Source: Halopseudomonas oceani
GTDB lineage: Bacteria > Pseudomonadota > Gammaproteobacteria > Pseudomonadales > Pseudomonadaceae
Length of the DNA stretch: 64,000 nt
Assembly (NCBI RefSeq): GCF_002903165.1
Contig: NZ_PPSK01000011.1
Location: 1 to 64,000 of the forward strand
Direction of reading: 5' to 3'
Shown piece after piece: positions 45,297-55,414 of this stretch (positions are counted from its first letter, which is position 1; each line of letters opens with the position of its first letter). The position numbers were made by a program, and so were the translations under genes. The notes under the pieces were generated by a model, which was given only the letters and a program-made list of their open reading frames with translations, had not been told where the DNA came from and searched no databases.

Positions 45297-46418
45297 ATGC
45301 GAATCGGCGTTCCCCGCGAGATAAAAAACCATGAGTATCGGGTAGGGCTGACACCTGCCTCGGTGCAGGAGCTGGTCGGGCACGGGCATGCGCTGCTGGT
45401 CGAGGCAGGGGCCGGTGAGGCGATCGGTTACCACGATGAACTCTATCGACAGGCCGGTGCTGAGTTGGTCGCTTGTGACCAGGTATTCAGCGACAGTGAC
45501 CTTGTTATCAAGGTTAAGGAGCCGCAGGCCGAGGAACGTCTGCGCCTGCGACCGGGGCAGACCCTGTTTACCTATCTGCATCTGGCTCCGGACCCCGCGC
45601 AAACCCATGATTTGCTTGCATCCGGGGCCACCTGCATTGCCTATGAAACCGTAACGGATGCGGCTGGGCGCTTGCCGTTGCTGGCGCCGATGTCGGAGGT
45701 CGCTGGGCGGATGGCGATTCAGGCTGGTGCCAGCTGCCTGGAAAAGGCCCATGGCGGACGCGGCGTTCTGCTGGGTGGGGTGCCTGGAGTGCCGCAAGGA
45801 CGGGTGGTCATCCTTGGCGGTGGTGTGGTCGGCAGCAATGCGCTGGCGATGGCCGTCGGACTGGGGGCGCAAGTTCAGGTGCTCGACAAGAGTGCCGACG
45901 TGCTACGTCGGCTTGACGCTCAGTATGGTAATCGGATTCAAACCCTGTATGCGACTAACAGTGCCGTAGAGGACGTACTGTTGCAGGCGGACCTGGTGGT
46001 GGGAGCCGTGCTGGTGCCGGGGGCCTCCGCACCCCGCCTGATCAGTGCCGAGATGGTCAGCCGAATGCCGTCGGGTAGCGTGCTGGTGGATGTTGCCATC
46101 GATCAGGGAGGGTGCGCCGAGACCTCACATGCAACGACCCACGACGATCCAACCTATATTGTCGATGGGGTGGTGCACTACTGTGTTGCCAACATGCCGG
46201 GGGCCGTCGCCCGTACCGCGACCCAGGCGCTGAACAACGCCACCTTGCCTTTTGTGCTGGCGCTGGCGAACCAAGGAGTGGCCGCGGCCTTGCGGGCTGA
46301 TCCGCATTTGGCCAACGGACTGAATGTCAGCCGGGGCGCGCTGTGCAACCGTGAAGTCGGGGCGTCACTGGACTTGCCGGTGCAGTCACTCGACGAAGCG
46401 CTATCAGCGATGGCATGA
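45297..46418 (+). CDS. ald: Alanine dehydrogenase
   Basis: A 373-residue NAD enzyme converting L-alanine to pyruvate and ammonia reversibly. N-terminal [20 protein letters not shown], substrate Lys region [26 protein letters not shown], the NAD loop [18 protein letters not shown] and the catalytic His in [12 protein letters not shown] are present. GAGGAGG lies ahead of the ATG. Length is normal. Transcribed alone from a good promoter. Confidence 0.96.
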   Translation: MRIGVPREIKNHEYRVGLTPASVQELVGHGHALLVEAGAGEAIGYHDELYRQAGAELVACDQVFSDSDLVIKVKEPQAEERLRLRPGQTLFTYLHLAPDPAQTHDLLASGATCIAYETVTDAAGRLPLLAPMSEVAGRMAIQAGASCLEKAHGGRGVLLGGVPGVPQGRVVILGGGVVGSNALAMAVGLGAQVQVLDKSADVLRRLDAQYGNRIQTLYATNSAVEDVLLQADLVVGAVLVPGASAPRLISAEMVSRMPSGSVLVDVAIDQGGCAETSHATTHDDPTYIVDGVVHYCVANMPGAVARTATQALNNATLPFVLALANQGVAAALRADPHLANGLNVSRGALCNREVGASLDLPVQSLDEALSAMA

Positions 46419-46472
46419 ATGGTCGCAGGTGCGTAGATTTCAACGCAAGTAATCTGATGGGGGCAAACTATC

Positions 46473-46793
46473 GTGGACAACCAGACCGCCGCAGTGAATT
46501 TACGGACCCTGTACGACGAGTATGCACAGCGTCTGGATGCGCTGGAACGTGATCTGCGCAGCAGCCATTCAGCGGACTCTGCAGAGCAGGCGCAGGAGCG
46601 TGAAAACGACGATGTGATGCGGGCGCTCAGGCTGGAAGCAGAAGCTGGACTGCGTGACGTGGAGGCGGCGCTGCAACGGCTGCGCGAAGGGCATTATGGG
46701 CGTTGCCAGCGCTGCGGTGGCGAGATAGCTCCGGCGCGCCTGCGTGCCTTACCGGCGACGCCCTGGTGCGCGGGCTGCGCAGATCAGGCCTGA
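46473..46793 (+). CDS. DksA/TraR-type zinc-finger protein
   Basis: A 106-residue protein with a helical N-terminal half (LYDEYAQRLDALERDLRSS, acidic coiled coil) and a C4 zinc finger (CQRC at about 81, then CAGC at about 101). It is shorter than DksA (about 150). Acidic residues that in DksA enter the RNA polymerase channel would lie in ERENDDVM. It may modulate transcription or just be a zinc protein. GTG start at 46473 after GGGGG. Its 3' end overlaps that of the acyltransferase gene by 10 bp. Confidence 0.85.
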   Translation: MDNQTAAVNLRTLYDEYAQRLDALERDLRSSHSADSAEQAQERENDDVMRALRLEAEAGLRDVEAALQRLREGHYGRCQRCGGEIAPARLRALPATPWCAGCADQA

Positions 46794-47677
46794 TTGGCCT
46801 CGTCGCGCAACTGGTCGATACGCGCATCCTTGCGCAGCCAGAGATCAGAGACCCAGCGCTGGAAGCGTTCCCGGTAGTGCGGGTCGCCAGTATAGTCGCC
46901 CTGCAATAGCGCCTCGGGCAGCTCGCATTCGTGGATGTCGACGATCACGTGTGCGACCTGACCGCTGACCAGGGCCCAGAAGCCGGGAGGGCGTGCGCCG
47001 GGATACACTATGGTGACGTCCAGAACGGTCCGCATCTGTTTGCCAAGTGCGGCAAGAACAAAGGCAATGCCGCCGGATTTAGGTTTCAGCAGGTTGCGGT
47101 AGGGGGACTGCTGCTGTGCGTGCTTGGCCGGGGTAAAACGCGTGCCTTCCAGATAGTTGACCACTGTAACCGGCAGCCCCTGGAACTTCTCGCAGGCGCG
47201 CTGGGTGATCTCCAGATCCTTGCCTTGATCTTCGGGGTGTTTTGCCAGGTGCGCCTTGCTGTAGCGTTTCATAAAGGGGTAGTCGAGCGCCCAGAAGGCG
47301 AGTCCGAGAAACGGCACCCAGATCAGCTCGCGTTTGAGGAAAAACTTGAAGTAGGGCGTCTTGCGGTTGAACGCCTTGACCAGTGCCGGGATATCGACCC
47401 AGGACTGATGGTTGCTGATGACCAGATAGGAGTGTTGCTGGCTGAGGTTGGCATCACAGCGGATATCCCAGTGGGTGGGCGTCAGCAGTGCGAAGATTGC
47501 CTTGTTGCCCTCTGCCCAGGTTTCCGCGATCCACATGACGGCGGCGGAGCAGAGCCGCTGTAGCGGCGGCCATGGCAGCAACTTGACAATGCCGATTAAC
47601 AGCATCGGGCCGATCCCTATCAGCGTATTAAGCAGTATCAGCAGGCAGGTCAGGATGCCTGTCACCCAGTGCGGCAT
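46784..47677 (-). CDS. Acyltransferase, YihG/PlsC type
   Basis: A 297-residue membrane-associated acyltransferase. N-terminal helices (about 1-40) precede the HX4D motif NHQSWVDI near residue 82, the FFLKRELIWVPFLGLAFWALD segment typical of YihG/YihG-like LPLATs, and YLEGTRFTPAK near 155. It probably acylates lysophosphatidic acid. The ATG at 47677 follows AAGGAA; an upstream in-frame start at 47710 is less supported. It is divergent from the Lnt paralogue. Confidence 0.88.
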   Translation of the reverse strand: MPHWVTGILTCLLILLNTLIGIGPMLLIGIVKLLPWPPLQRLCSAAVMWIAETWAEGNKAIFALLTPTHWDIRCDANLSQQHSYLVISNHQSWVDIPALVKAFNRKTPYFKFFLKRELIWVPFLGLAFWALDYPFMKRYSKAHLAKHPEDQGKDLEITQRACEKFQGLPVTVVNYLEGTRFTPAKHAQQQSPYRNLLKPKSGGIAFVLAALGKQMRTVLDVTIVYPGARPPGFWALVSGQVAHVIVDIHECELPEALLQGDYTGDPHYRERFQRWVSDLWLRKDARIDQLRDEANQA

Positions 47678-47828
47678 AGCGATTCCTTCGCGCAAAACAG
47701 AGGCTAGCATAGCGAGTTTTTTGCCCCCGCGGCCAGTCTGTGTTCACCCGTAAGGGTGATGTGCAGCCGGGTGGGGCGCTTCTATCGTCGGGACCTGACG
47801 GGTTCGCGTTGCAGCCTTTGGAGTGGGC

Positions 47829-49451
47829 ATGGGTTCTGCCGGCAAGCTTGATATCTGTTTCCTCTATCGTCGTGCGGCGGGTTTGCCGATAGTGCGTCGG
47901 CGGGGGCAGCAATTGCTGCTGGCGTTGCTGTCCGGTGCGCTGCTGTGCCTGCCATGGGTCGATGGCAGCCTTTACTGGACGGCCTGGTTTGGCTGGTTGC
48001 CGCTGCTCTTCGCGCTACAGGGCGTGTCGTTGGCCAGAGCGGCGCTGCTGGGGTGGCTGGCGGGGAGCGTGTTCTATCTGGGCACAGCCTATTGGATGGT
48101 CCACTTCGCGGTGTACCTCAAGGGGTTGTCGCTACCTGTCAGCGTTCTGCTGGCAGCGTTGTTCTGGCTCTATTGTGGTGCCGCTATCGGGCTCGGTTGC
48201 CTGGTTTATCGCTGGCTGGCCCGGCGTCTTCCCCAACTGATATTACTCAGTTTTCCGCTGTCTATCGTGGGTGTCTGTGCCTTGTTCCCCGGGCTCTTCG
48301 ATATTCGTTTCAGCGAGACGCAAGTGGCCTTCCTGATCGCGATTCAGGGCGCTGATATGGTTGGCGCCAAGGGGATGGATCTGCTGATCCTGCTGGTCAA
48401 CGGGTTGCTTTTTCAGTTGTTGGTGGGGCTGCGCGGGCGCGTGGCGTCAGCATTGGCCGGGGCTGGTGCAGTGCTGGTGCTGGGTTGGTTCGGCTATGGC
48501 TGGCTGGCGCTGGCGCATTGGGATGCGCAGGTCGCCGACTGGCAGCATATGCGGGTTGGTCTGGTGCAGCCCAACGATGCGCCTACCCGCCGTATTCCCG
48601 CTCCGCCTGAAGGCTACTCCAGGCAGTATCCCGAAGAGATGGAGGCCACCAGCCGCCTGGCGGCAGCCGGTGCGCGTTGGGTTGCCTGGCCTGAGGCTCG
48701 TTACAAGGGCTACTTCGATCATCAGAGTGTCCGTCAGGCCTACACCGATCAGGTTCTCGCGATGGGCACCGATCTGCTGTTCCATGATGTGGAAACCCGC
48801 AATCGCCATGCCGAGCCGATCAGTTACAACACGGTAGGCTGGCTGCGCCGCGATGGCGAGCTGGCAGGACAATACCGCAAGATGCAGCGCGTACCCTTTG
48901 GTGAGTATCTGCCGGCGTTCTGGCAACTGCCCGGCATCAGTGCCCTTGCACACGCCGTGCTGGGTGACTACCTTCGGCCGGTCGGGGCAGGGGATATGCA
49001 CACCAGCTTTGCCATCGACGGGATGCAGGTGGTGCCGAAAATCTGCTATGAGACCGCCTTTCCTGCGTTTATTGCCGACGCGGTCGGGGAAAACGTCAAT
49101 GGCAAGGTGCTGCTGTTTGTCTCCCAGGACAACTGGTTTGGTGAGACCTCGCAGCCCTTTCAGCACCGGGCCATCTCGATCATGCGTGCGGTGGAGAATC
49201 GGGTACCGATGCTTCATCTGATCAACAACGGCCCGTCGGTTGCGGCGGCGCCGAGTGGGCGTCCGCTGGCAGGCACACCAGCCTTTTCGCGAGCCGAGTT
49301 GCTGGTTGATCTGCCCTACTCGGTCAGTGCGCAGCCCAGTTTTTATGGCCGTCATGCCGGTCTGCTAGGCCAGCTTTGGCTGGTAATGCTGGCGGCACTG
49401 ATACTGCTGGCGTTGCTGACGCCCCGTCGGCAGGTGGGGCTTACCCCGTGA
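47829..49451 (+). CDS. Apolipoprotein N-acyltransferase paralogue
   Basis: A 540-residue membrane protein: about seven helices (residues 25-235), a periplasmic nitrilase-like domain (about 240-500) and a last helix. The catalytic triad is visible as E in WPEAR, K in YRKMQRVPFGEYLP and C in ICYETAFP. Housekeeping lnt of Pseudomonas normally sits beside a CorC gene, which is not here, so this may be a second Lnt with another acceptor. Start at 47829 with GGAG five bases upstream; a GTG at 47823 is also in frame. Confidence 0.85.
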   Translation: MGSAGKLDICFLYRRAAGLPIVRRRGQQLLLALLSGALLCLPWVDGSLYWTAWFGWLPLLFALQGVSLARAALLGWLAGSVFYLGTAYWMVHFAVYLKGLSLPVSVLLAALFWLYCGAAIGLGCLVYRWLARRLPQLILLSFPLSIVGVCALFPGLFDIRFSETQVAFLIAIQGADMVGAKGMDLLILLVNGLLFQLLVGLRGRVASALAGAGAVLVLGWFGYGWLALAHWDAQVADWQHMRVGLVQPNDAPTRRIPAPPEGYSRQYPEEMEATSRLAAAGARWVAWPEARYKGYFDHQSVRQAYTDQVLAMGTDLLFHDVETRNRHAEPISYNTVGWLRRDGELAGQYRKMQRVPFGEYLPAFWQLPGISALAHAVLGDYLRPVGAGDMHTSFAIDGMQVVPKICYETAFPAFIADAVGENVNGKVLLFVSQDNWFGETSQPFQHRAISIMRAVENRVPMLHLINNGPSVAAAPSGRPLAGTPAFSRAELLVDLPYSVSAQPSFYGRHAGLLGQLWLVMLAALILLALLTPRRQVGLTP

Positions 49452-49456
49452 CGGTG

Positions 49457-51181
49457 CTAGCGCTCCTCGCTGCGGTAGAGGGTTTGCCCTTCTTTGATGG
49501 TTTCCAGCACCCTGAGCGTCAGCAGATCCTCCTTCACCACCACAGTGGGGTCGCGGTCCAGGATGATCAGGTCCGCCAGCTTGCCGCTGCTGATTGAGCC
49601 TTTGCTGTCTCCTTCAAAGTGCTGCCAAGCGGGCCACAGGGTCATCGCCTTGAGGGCGGTTTCGACGTCCAGCCGTTGATCCGGTCCCAAGACGTAGCCG
49701 CTGCGGGTAACCCGGTTGACCGCGCTGTGCAGCAGGCGCATTGAGTCGGGGAAAATGACCGGCGCATCGGAGTGGATGCTGAAGGTCATGCCGGCATCCT
49801 GTACCGAGCGGGTGGGGGAGATGAACGCGGCGCGTTCCGGTCCGGCAACCGAGGTGCGGTGCCAGTCGCCCCAGTAAAAGGTATGCATCGGATACAGCGA
49901 GGGAAAGATACCCAGCGCCTTGAGCTGCGGTATCTGGTCTGCTCGCAGATACTGGCCGTGGATCATCACCGTACGGGGGCCGGATGACAGCGGGTTGCCG
50001 GGTTGAGCCATGCGAACCAGTCGGATCATCTGATCAATGGCGGCGTCGCCGTTGGTGTGGATCAGCAACTGCCAGCCGTTGGCGTAAGCTTTGCGCATCA
50101 TCGCCAGAGGTACGGCGTCGTCGGCAAAGATCGGGCGGCCGCGGTAACCGGCCTGTTCATGTTCAGGGGGCTGGACATAGGGCTCGGTGAACCAGGCGGT
50201 CTTGCCCTGCGGAGAGCCGTCAAAGGTCAGCTTTACTCCGCCCAGACGCAGGTGATTCCGATAGTCTACCGACATCAGGGGGCCGTTTAAAACGGGGTCG
50301 TCGAGGGTCTGCTCCAGATCTGGGTAGATCACCAGGTCCAGCTTGAGCAGGTTGGCTTCGGCGGCCTGTTGCATGCCGACCACGGTATCGGCGGAGGCGC
50401 GACCTTCTTGCACGGTGGTGAAACCGTTGGCCAGATAAATCTGTTGGGCGCGGTTGAGCATGTCTGCATGCTGCGCAGCAGTGAAGCGGGGTATCAGCTT
50501 GATCAGAGTGGCAATATGCGCGTTCTCTTCCATCACACCATTGGGCGTGACGCCGTCCGCTTCCCGGATGATGACGCCACCTTCGGGATTCGGTGTGGTT
50601 GAGTCGATGCCGGCCTGTTTCAGGGCAAGACTGTTGTACACCCCCAGGTGTCCGGACTGGTGAATGGCGACAATCGGAACGTCGGTGGCAACCGCATCCA
50701 GCTCTTGTCGGGTTGGGTGGCGCTTCTCTGCCAATTGCGAGTCGTCGTAATTGAAGCCAATTAACAGGTTCATCTCGCGTGCCTCGGGGTGGGCAGCGAG
50801 GTGCTCACGCAGTGCCGTTTGCAAGTCGGCAATCGAGCTGCCCGGACCGTCGGGCGGAGGCAGGAGGTTGGCGGAGATGGCCTGCAAGCCAACCATGCTG
50901 AAGTGGCTGTGCGCATCGAAGAACGCAGGCAGCAACGCATGCCCCTGCAGGTCACGCATCGTGGTATGCGCCGCACGGTGGGTGCGTTCGATCTCGGCAC
51001 GCGAGCCGATACCGATGATTCTGCCCGCGGCAATGGCAACCGCTTCGGCGCGCGGTTGTCGGTCATCCATGGTCAGGATTGGGCCACCCAGGTAAATGCT
51101 GTCGGCTATTTGCCCGGTGGCAGCGGTTGCCGGGCTGCTGGCGAAAAGCACCAGGGCCAGTAGTGTGCTGCGTACAGTCAT
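49457..51181 (-). CDS. Exported amidohydrolase, YtcJ-like
   Basis: A 574-residue metal-dependent hydrolase with a signal peptide (MTVRSTLLALVLFASSPATAA). Features: GGPILTMDDRQPRAEAVAI, the HxH metal pair in AFFDAHSHF near residue 91, HQSGHLGVYNSLALKQAG, HTNGDAAIDQMI, and SDAPVIFPDSM near the C-terminus. YtcJ relatives split amides or act on imidazolone-like compounds; the substrate is unknown. It starts just upstream of the BaiN-type gene and ends 5 nt from the Lnt paralogue stop. Confidence 0.88.
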   Translation of the reverse strand: MTVRSTLLALVLFASSPATAATGQIADSIYLGGPILTMDDRQPRAEAVAIAAGRIIGIGSRAEIERTHRAAHTTMRDLQGHALLPAFFDAHSHFSMVGLQAISANLLPPPDGPGSSIADLQTALREHLAAHPEAREMNLLIGFNYDDSQLAEKRHPTRQELDAVATDVPIVAIHQSGHLGVYNSLALKQAGIDSTTPNPEGGVIIREADGVTPNGVMEENAHIATLIKLIPRFTAAQHADMLNRAQQIYLANGFTTVQEGRASADTVVGMQQAAEANLLKLDLVIYPDLEQTLDDPVLNGPLMSVDYRNHLRLGGVKLTFDGSPQGKTAWFTEPYVQPPEHEQAGYRGRPIFADDAVPLAMMRKAYANGWQLLIHTNGDAAIDQMIRLVRMAQPGNPLSSGPRTVMIHGQYLRADQIPQLKALGIFPSLYPMHTFYWGDWHRTSVAGPERAAFISPTRSVQDAGMTFSIHSDAPVIFPDSMRLLHSAVNRVTRSGYVLGPDQRLDVETALKAMTLWPAWQHFEGDSKGSISSGKLADLIILDRDPTVVVKEDLLTLRVLETIKEGQTLYRSEER

Positions 51182-51315
51182 GGCGCATCTTGCTCCGTTT
51201 GGCCAGCCGCCGGAATGGGGCGAAGCCGGGATTCCTCAGCTGGAGTGTAGACGGCACTGCAGCAACGACACGGAAACCAACCGTCTTTGCTGTTGCTCGG
51301 TAGGTACTGCCCGAT

Positions 51316-52530
51316 TCAGGCGAACTGGCCTGCGGTGTAGCCCGATGACCAAGCCCACTGGAAGTTGAAGCCGCCGAGATGGCCGCTGACGTCCAGCACT
51401 TCGCCGATGAAGAACAGGCCGGGACACTGCTTGGCTTCCATCGTCTTGGAGCTGACGTCGTCGGTGCTGACGCCTCCCAGGGTAACCTCGGCGGTGCGAT
51501 AGCCTTCTGTGCCGGAGGGCTTGAGCTGCCAGCTGTTGAGCTTCGCCCCGATCTCGCGCAGCTGTCGATCCGGCATTTCGGCCAGCGCCGTATCGTCGTC
51601 GGCCGGCCACCAGAGCGCCTGCAATTCGGCTACAAGCGACTTGGCCAGATGGATGGCCAGGCGGGTTTTCAGTCGGCTGCGCGGTTGTTGCTGTTTTTCC
51701 TCCAACAGCCATGCGGTGGCATCGAGGCCGGGCAGCAGGTCGACGCTGAGGGCGTCGCCCGCCTGCCAGTAGTTGGATATCTGCAGCATGGCCGGGCCGC
51801 TCAGGCCCCGATGGGTAAACAGCATGGCCTCACTGAAGTGCTGGCCGTTGCAGCTGACCTCGACATCCAGCGCCAGGCCGGCCAGCCGCTCGCAGATCGG
51901 CTTGAGCTGGTCGCTGAAGGTGAAGGGCACCAGCCCGGCGTGGCGCGGGACCAGTTTGAGGCCGAACTGCTCGGCCAGCTGATAGCCAATGCCGCTGCCG
52001 CCGAGTGTCGGGATCGACAGACCACCGGTGGCCACCACCAGCGACTGGCAGCGCAGTGTGCCGGGGCGGCCCTGCTGTTCGACGCTGAGGACGAAGCCAC
52101 CATTATCGGTCCGGGTAACGGTGCTCAACTCACAGTGGGTACGAATTTCCACGCCGGCCTGCAGGCATTCGTTTTCCAGCATGTCGAGAATCGGCTTGGC
52201 CGAGTCACGGCAGAACAACTGCTGGTGTTTGCGCTCTTCATAGTCGATGGCGTAGCGGCCGACCATGGAGATGAAGTCCCACTGGTTGTAGCGCTTGAGA
52301 GCCGACTTGCAGAAGTGCGGGTTGGCGGAGATGAAGTTGTCTGCCTCGACGCTGTAGTTGGTGAAGTTGCAGCGCCCGCCACCAGACATCAGGATTTTCT
52401 TGCCGATACGGTTGGCGCGCTCGATCACTAGTACTCGGCGTCCGCGCTGGCCTGCGGTGGCAGCGCACATCAGGCCCGAGGCGCCGGCGCCGAGTACGAT
52501 CACGTCAAAGTCGGAGGCGGGCTGGGGCAC
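51316..52530 (-). CDS. BaiN/HI0933-type flavoprotein
   Basis: A 404-residue NAD(P)/FAD-dependent oxidoreductase. It has the dinucleotide-binding [21 protein letters not shown] at residues 9-29, the family signature [15 protein letters not shown] near 45, [30 protein letters not shown], and the C-terminal [27 protein letters not shown]. Common in bacteria and of uncertain role. It stands alone upstream of VF530, which is divergent. Confidence 0.92.
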   Translation of the reverse strand: MPQPASDFDVIVLGAGASGLMCAATAGQRGRRVLVIERANRIGKKILMSGGGRCNFTNYSVEADNFISANPHFCKSALKRYNQWDFISMVGRYAIDYEERKHQQLFCRDSAKPILDMLENECLQAGVEIRTHCELSTVTRTDNGGFVLSVEQQGRPGTLRCQSLVVATGGLSIPTLGGSGIGYQLAEQFGLKLVPRHAGLVPFTFSDQLKPICERLAGLALDVEVSCNGQHFSEAMLFTHRGLSGPAMLQISNYWQAGDALSVDLLPGLDATAWLLEEKQQQPRSRLKTRLAIHLAKSLVAELQALWWPADDDTALAEMPDRQLREIGAKLNSWQLKPSGTEGYRTAEVTLGGVSTDDVSSKTMEAKQCPGLFFIGEVLDVSGHLGGFNFQWAWSSGYTAGQFA

Positions 52531-52645
52531 GTTGAACTATCCGCGAGTGGCAGGGTGGCTGGAAACGGCGAATTCTAGCATTTTTGGGGTGTCAGCGCGG
52601 GGCTGGCGTAGAATGGTGGTTTATCCCGTTATCGAGGCTTGTCGC

Positions 52646-52891
52646 ATGTCTTCCACCGCTCCGCCGGACCACAGTAATGCTGATCCGCTGCACGGTATCA
52701 CCCTCAAGGTGCTGCTGCAGTGGCTGGTTGATCGCTATGGCTGGGACGAGTTGGGGCGGCGGGTGCCGATCAACTGCTTTGTGCACGAGCCCAGTCTCAA
52801 CTCCAGCCTGAAGTTTCTGCGTCGCACACCCTGGGCGAGGGAGAAGGTGGAAGCGCTGTATATTGCTAGTTTGCCAGCCAGCCGAGGGTGA
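52646..52891 (+). CDS. VF530 family (DUF2132) protein
   Basis: An 81-residue protein with the full family pattern: [59 protein letters not shown]. These small proteins are likely DNA-binding, but the function is unsettled. The ATG at 52646 follows GAGG. The last 26 bp overlap the 3' end of the convergent YqaA gene. Confidence 0.92.
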   Translation: MSSTAPPDHSNADPLHGITLKVLLQWLVDRYGWDELGRRVPINCFVHEPSLNSSLKFLRRTPWAREKVEALYIASLPASRG

Positions 52892-53315
52892 CTGCTGCCA
52901 ACACCAGGTAACGTCCGCCCTTGGCTATCAGCACGATCAGGGTGAAGCGCCAGAGCGGTTCGCGCATGACGCCGGCGACGATGGTTAGCGGATCGCCGAT
53001 GAACGGTGTCCAGCTCAGCAGCAGTGACCAGAAACCCCAGCGGTGATAGGCCTGCTGGGTGCGGTGCAGGCGTTCGGGCGTCAGCGGGAACCAGCGCTGT
53101 TGCTGGAAGTGTTCGATATAGCGGCCCAGCCACCAGTTGATCATGGCGCCCAGCAGATTGCCGGCGGTCGCCACCAGCAGCGTCAGAGTCAGGTCGTAGC
53201 GCTCCGTCAGCAGCATGCCGACCAGCACCACCTCGGACTGCAATGGCAGCAGGGTAGCGGCACCCAGTGCAGCGAAGAACAAACCGATATATCCAGCCAG
53301 CAAGGCGCTTATCAC
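52866..53315 (-). CDS. YqaA/DedA-like membrane protein
   Basis: A 149-residue inner-membrane protein of the YqaA family, with about four helices and the conserved [29 protein letters not shown] and [17 protein letters not shown]. DedA-superfamily proteins are lipid scramblase or transporter-like. It overlaps the convergent VF530 gene by 26 bp. Confidence 0.9.
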   Translation of the reverse strand: MISALLAGYIGLFFAALGAATLLPLQSEVVLVGMLLTERYDLTLTLLVATAGNLLGAMINWWLGRYIEHFQQQRWFPLTPERLHRTQQAYHRWGFWSLLLSWTPFIGDPLTIVAGVMREPLWRFTLIVLIAKGGRYLVLAAVTLGWLAN

Positions 53316-53505
53316 CCGATTACGGCCCCATCGCAGGTAATTGCATGAGCGGGGATGATAGCGCGACAGGCAGCGGATATCGCCTCGGGGATGTTACTAA
53401 AGAACAAATCATTCTTAATTTCCAGAAAAGTCGAAATACCGGTTCACCCCGCAGTCCAAAGCGTGAATAATGCCCCGCTCTTTTTCTCGCTGTGCTGGAG
53501 TGTCC

Positions 53506-54732
53506 ATGCCGGAACTGTCCGCTGATCTCACCAAACTCGCTGCGTACTCCACCGGCCGGCGCCTGTCCTGGCTGATTCTGCTGGCGTTGGCTGTTGGCGG
53601 ATTTGGTATTGGTACCGGTGAGTTTGTAATCATGGGTCTGATGCCGACCATGGCCGCAGACCTTGGCGTAAGTGAGCCGCAGGTGGGGCACGTCATCAGT
53701 GCCTATGCGCTGGGTGTGGTGGTTGGCGCGCCGGTTCTGGCGGTGTTTGGCGCTCGCCTGTATCGGCGTCACCTGCTTTTGCTGTTGATGGGGTTCTTTG
53801 CCCTTGGTAATGCAGCGACTGCTTTGGCACCCGGCTACCATTCGCTGATGTTGGCGCGCTTTGTAACCGGCTTACCCCATGGTGCCTACTTCGGTGTGGC
53901 TGCTCTCGTCGCCGCGTCCATGGTACCTCCTCATCGACGCGCCGCTGCCGTCAGCCAGGTGATGCTCGGACTGACCATTGCCATTCTGATTGGCAACCCG
54001 CTGGCGACGCTGGTCGGCCAGTCTGTGGACTGGCGCTACGCTTTTGTTGCGGTCTCTGTCATTGCGCTTGTGACCATTGGCCTGATCGCCTGGTTTCTGC
54101 CGCTGGATCGCAGTGAACGTCGCAGCAACCCGTTGGCGGAGCTGCAGGCGTTTCGGCGTATTCAGGTCTGGTACGCGTTGGGTATTGGGGCAATCGGCTT
54201 TGCCGGCATGTTCTGCGTGTTCAGTTATCTTGCGGTAACCCTGCTGGAGGTCACGCAGGTGTCGCCGCTGGTGGTGCCGGTGGCGGTGGCGACGTTCGGT
54301 GCTGGCACTCTGGCCGGCAACCTGCTGGGCGGTTGGCTGTTCGAGCGCCTTCAGTTTGGCGCTGTAGGTGTGGTGCTGATCTGGAGTGTGCTGGTGCTGC
54401 TGTTCTTTCCGTTCGCCGTGCAGACCTTGTGGAGCGCGCTGCTGGCGGCCTTTCTGGTCGGCACCATGGTCGCCCTGTCGCCGCCCCTGCAGACCCGCTT
54501 GATGGATGTGGCCGCCGATGCCCAGACCCTGGCTGCAGCCTCTCATCATGCGGCGTTTAATGTAGCCAATGCGCTTGGTCCCTGGCTGGGCGGACTGGCG
54601 ATCAGCGCTGGTCTGGGCTGGACGGTCACCGGTTATGTCGGTGCCGCCACGGCGGCGCTGGGCATGCTGCTGTTTCTGCTTGCCTGGCGGCACCAGCGGC
54701 AGCACCCGGAGGACCTGCGTCCCGGGCGCTGA
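53506..54732 (+). CDS. MFS transporter, AraJ/YdhP-like
   Basis: A 408-residue permease with 12 helices. Signature: GTGEFVIMGLMPTMAADLGVSEPQVGHVISAYALGVVVGAPVLA and the LYRRHLLLLLMG loop, typical of the drug or sugar efflux group. The start at 53506 has GGAG just upstream; an ATG at 53470 in frame lacks a ribosome site. Substrate unknown. It is convergent with a GST gene only 2 nt away. Confidence 0.9.
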   Translation: MPELSADLTKLAAYSTGRRLSWLILLALAVGGFGIGTGEFVIMGLMPTMAADLGVSEPQVGHVISAYALGVVVGAPVLAVFGARLYRRHLLLLLMGFFALGNAATALAPGYHSLMLARFVTGLPHGAYFGVAALVAASMVPPHRRAAAVSQVMLGLTIAILIGNPLATLVGQSVDWRYAFVAVSVIALVTIGLIAWFLPLDRSERRSNPLAELQAFRRIQVWYALGIGAIGFAGMFCVFSYLAVTLLEVTQVSPLVVPVAVATFGAGTLAGNLLGGWLFERLQFGAVGVVLIWSVLVLLFFPFAVQTLWSALLAAFLVGTMVALSPPLQTRLMDVAADAQTLAAASHHAAFNVANALGPWLGGLAISAGLGWTVTGYVGAATAALGMLLFLLAWRHQRQHPEDLRPGR

Positions 54733-54734
54733 AC

Positions 54735-55355
54735 TCAGGCCTCGGCGATGTTCGCGTCGTTGAACGCGTTGGCACGCTCTGCCGCCGGGCGTGCGAAGGC
54801 GGCGGCAACATAGTCGGCAAAGCCGGGGCGTTCGGGCACGATGCCTTCCTGCATCGCCCAGCCCAGCTGGGACGACAGGTACAGGTCGGCAGCGGTGAAG
54901 TTGTCGCCACACAGCCAGGGGCCACCGAGCATCGCCTGTTGCAGGGTATCCAGGGTTTCGTCGAAGCTGCCGAAGCCAACCATGCGCGCGCGCTCCGGAG
55001 GCACTTTCCAACCCAGTTTGCGGGCGGTAATGGCTTGCTCCAGCGGGCCCGCGGCAAAAAAGAACCAGCGCAGGTAGGCGGCACGGCGCGGGTCGTCGAC
55101 CGGCGGTGCCAGTCGATGGCGCGGAAAGCGGTCGGCAAGATAGGCGCAGATGGCCGGGCACTCGGTAATCAGCAGGTCGCCGTGCATCAGTGCCGGCACC
55201 TTGCCCATCGGGTTGATCACGCGATAGGCGTCGCTTTTCATGTCGTCGCCGTAGCGAATCCAGATGGTTTCGTAGGAAACCTGCAGCTCCTCCAGCATCC
55301 AGTGCACCATCCGGCCGCGCGATTGCGGATTGCTGTACAGGGTGAGTCCATGCAT
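54735..55355 (-). CDS. Glutathione S-transferase
   Basis: A 206-residue GST. The N-terminal thioredoxin fold (LTLYSNPQSRGRMVHWMLEEL, NPMGKVPALMHGDLLITECPAICAYLAD) includes the Ser after NPQ as likely activating residue and the ES/EC-type glutathione contact. The C-terminal helical domain has LCGDNFTAADLYLSSQLGW. The start at 55355 follows GGAG; the earlier ATG at 55379 has no ribosome site. Substrate unknown. Confidence 0.92.
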   Translation of the reverse strand: MHGLTLYSNPQSRGRMVHWMLEELQVSYETIWIRYGDDMKSDAYRVINPMGKVPALMHGDLLITECPAICAYLADRFPRHRLAPPVDDPRRAAYLRWFFFAAGPLEQAITARKLGWKVPPERARMVGFGSFDETLDTLQQAMLGGPWLCGDNFTAADLYLSSQLGWAMQEGIVPERPGFADYVAAAFARPAAERANAFNDANIAEA

Positions 55356-55414
55356 GGGTGATTCTCCATTACCGCTCATTCAGTGTTAAGCAAGCATAGT
55401 CGTTGTTTACCGGG

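Noticed and set aside
47744..47759. TCACCC/GGGTGA hairpin upstream of the Lnt paralogue
   Set aside because: Only 6 bp with no T tract and no conserved context; expected by chance in GC-rich DNA.
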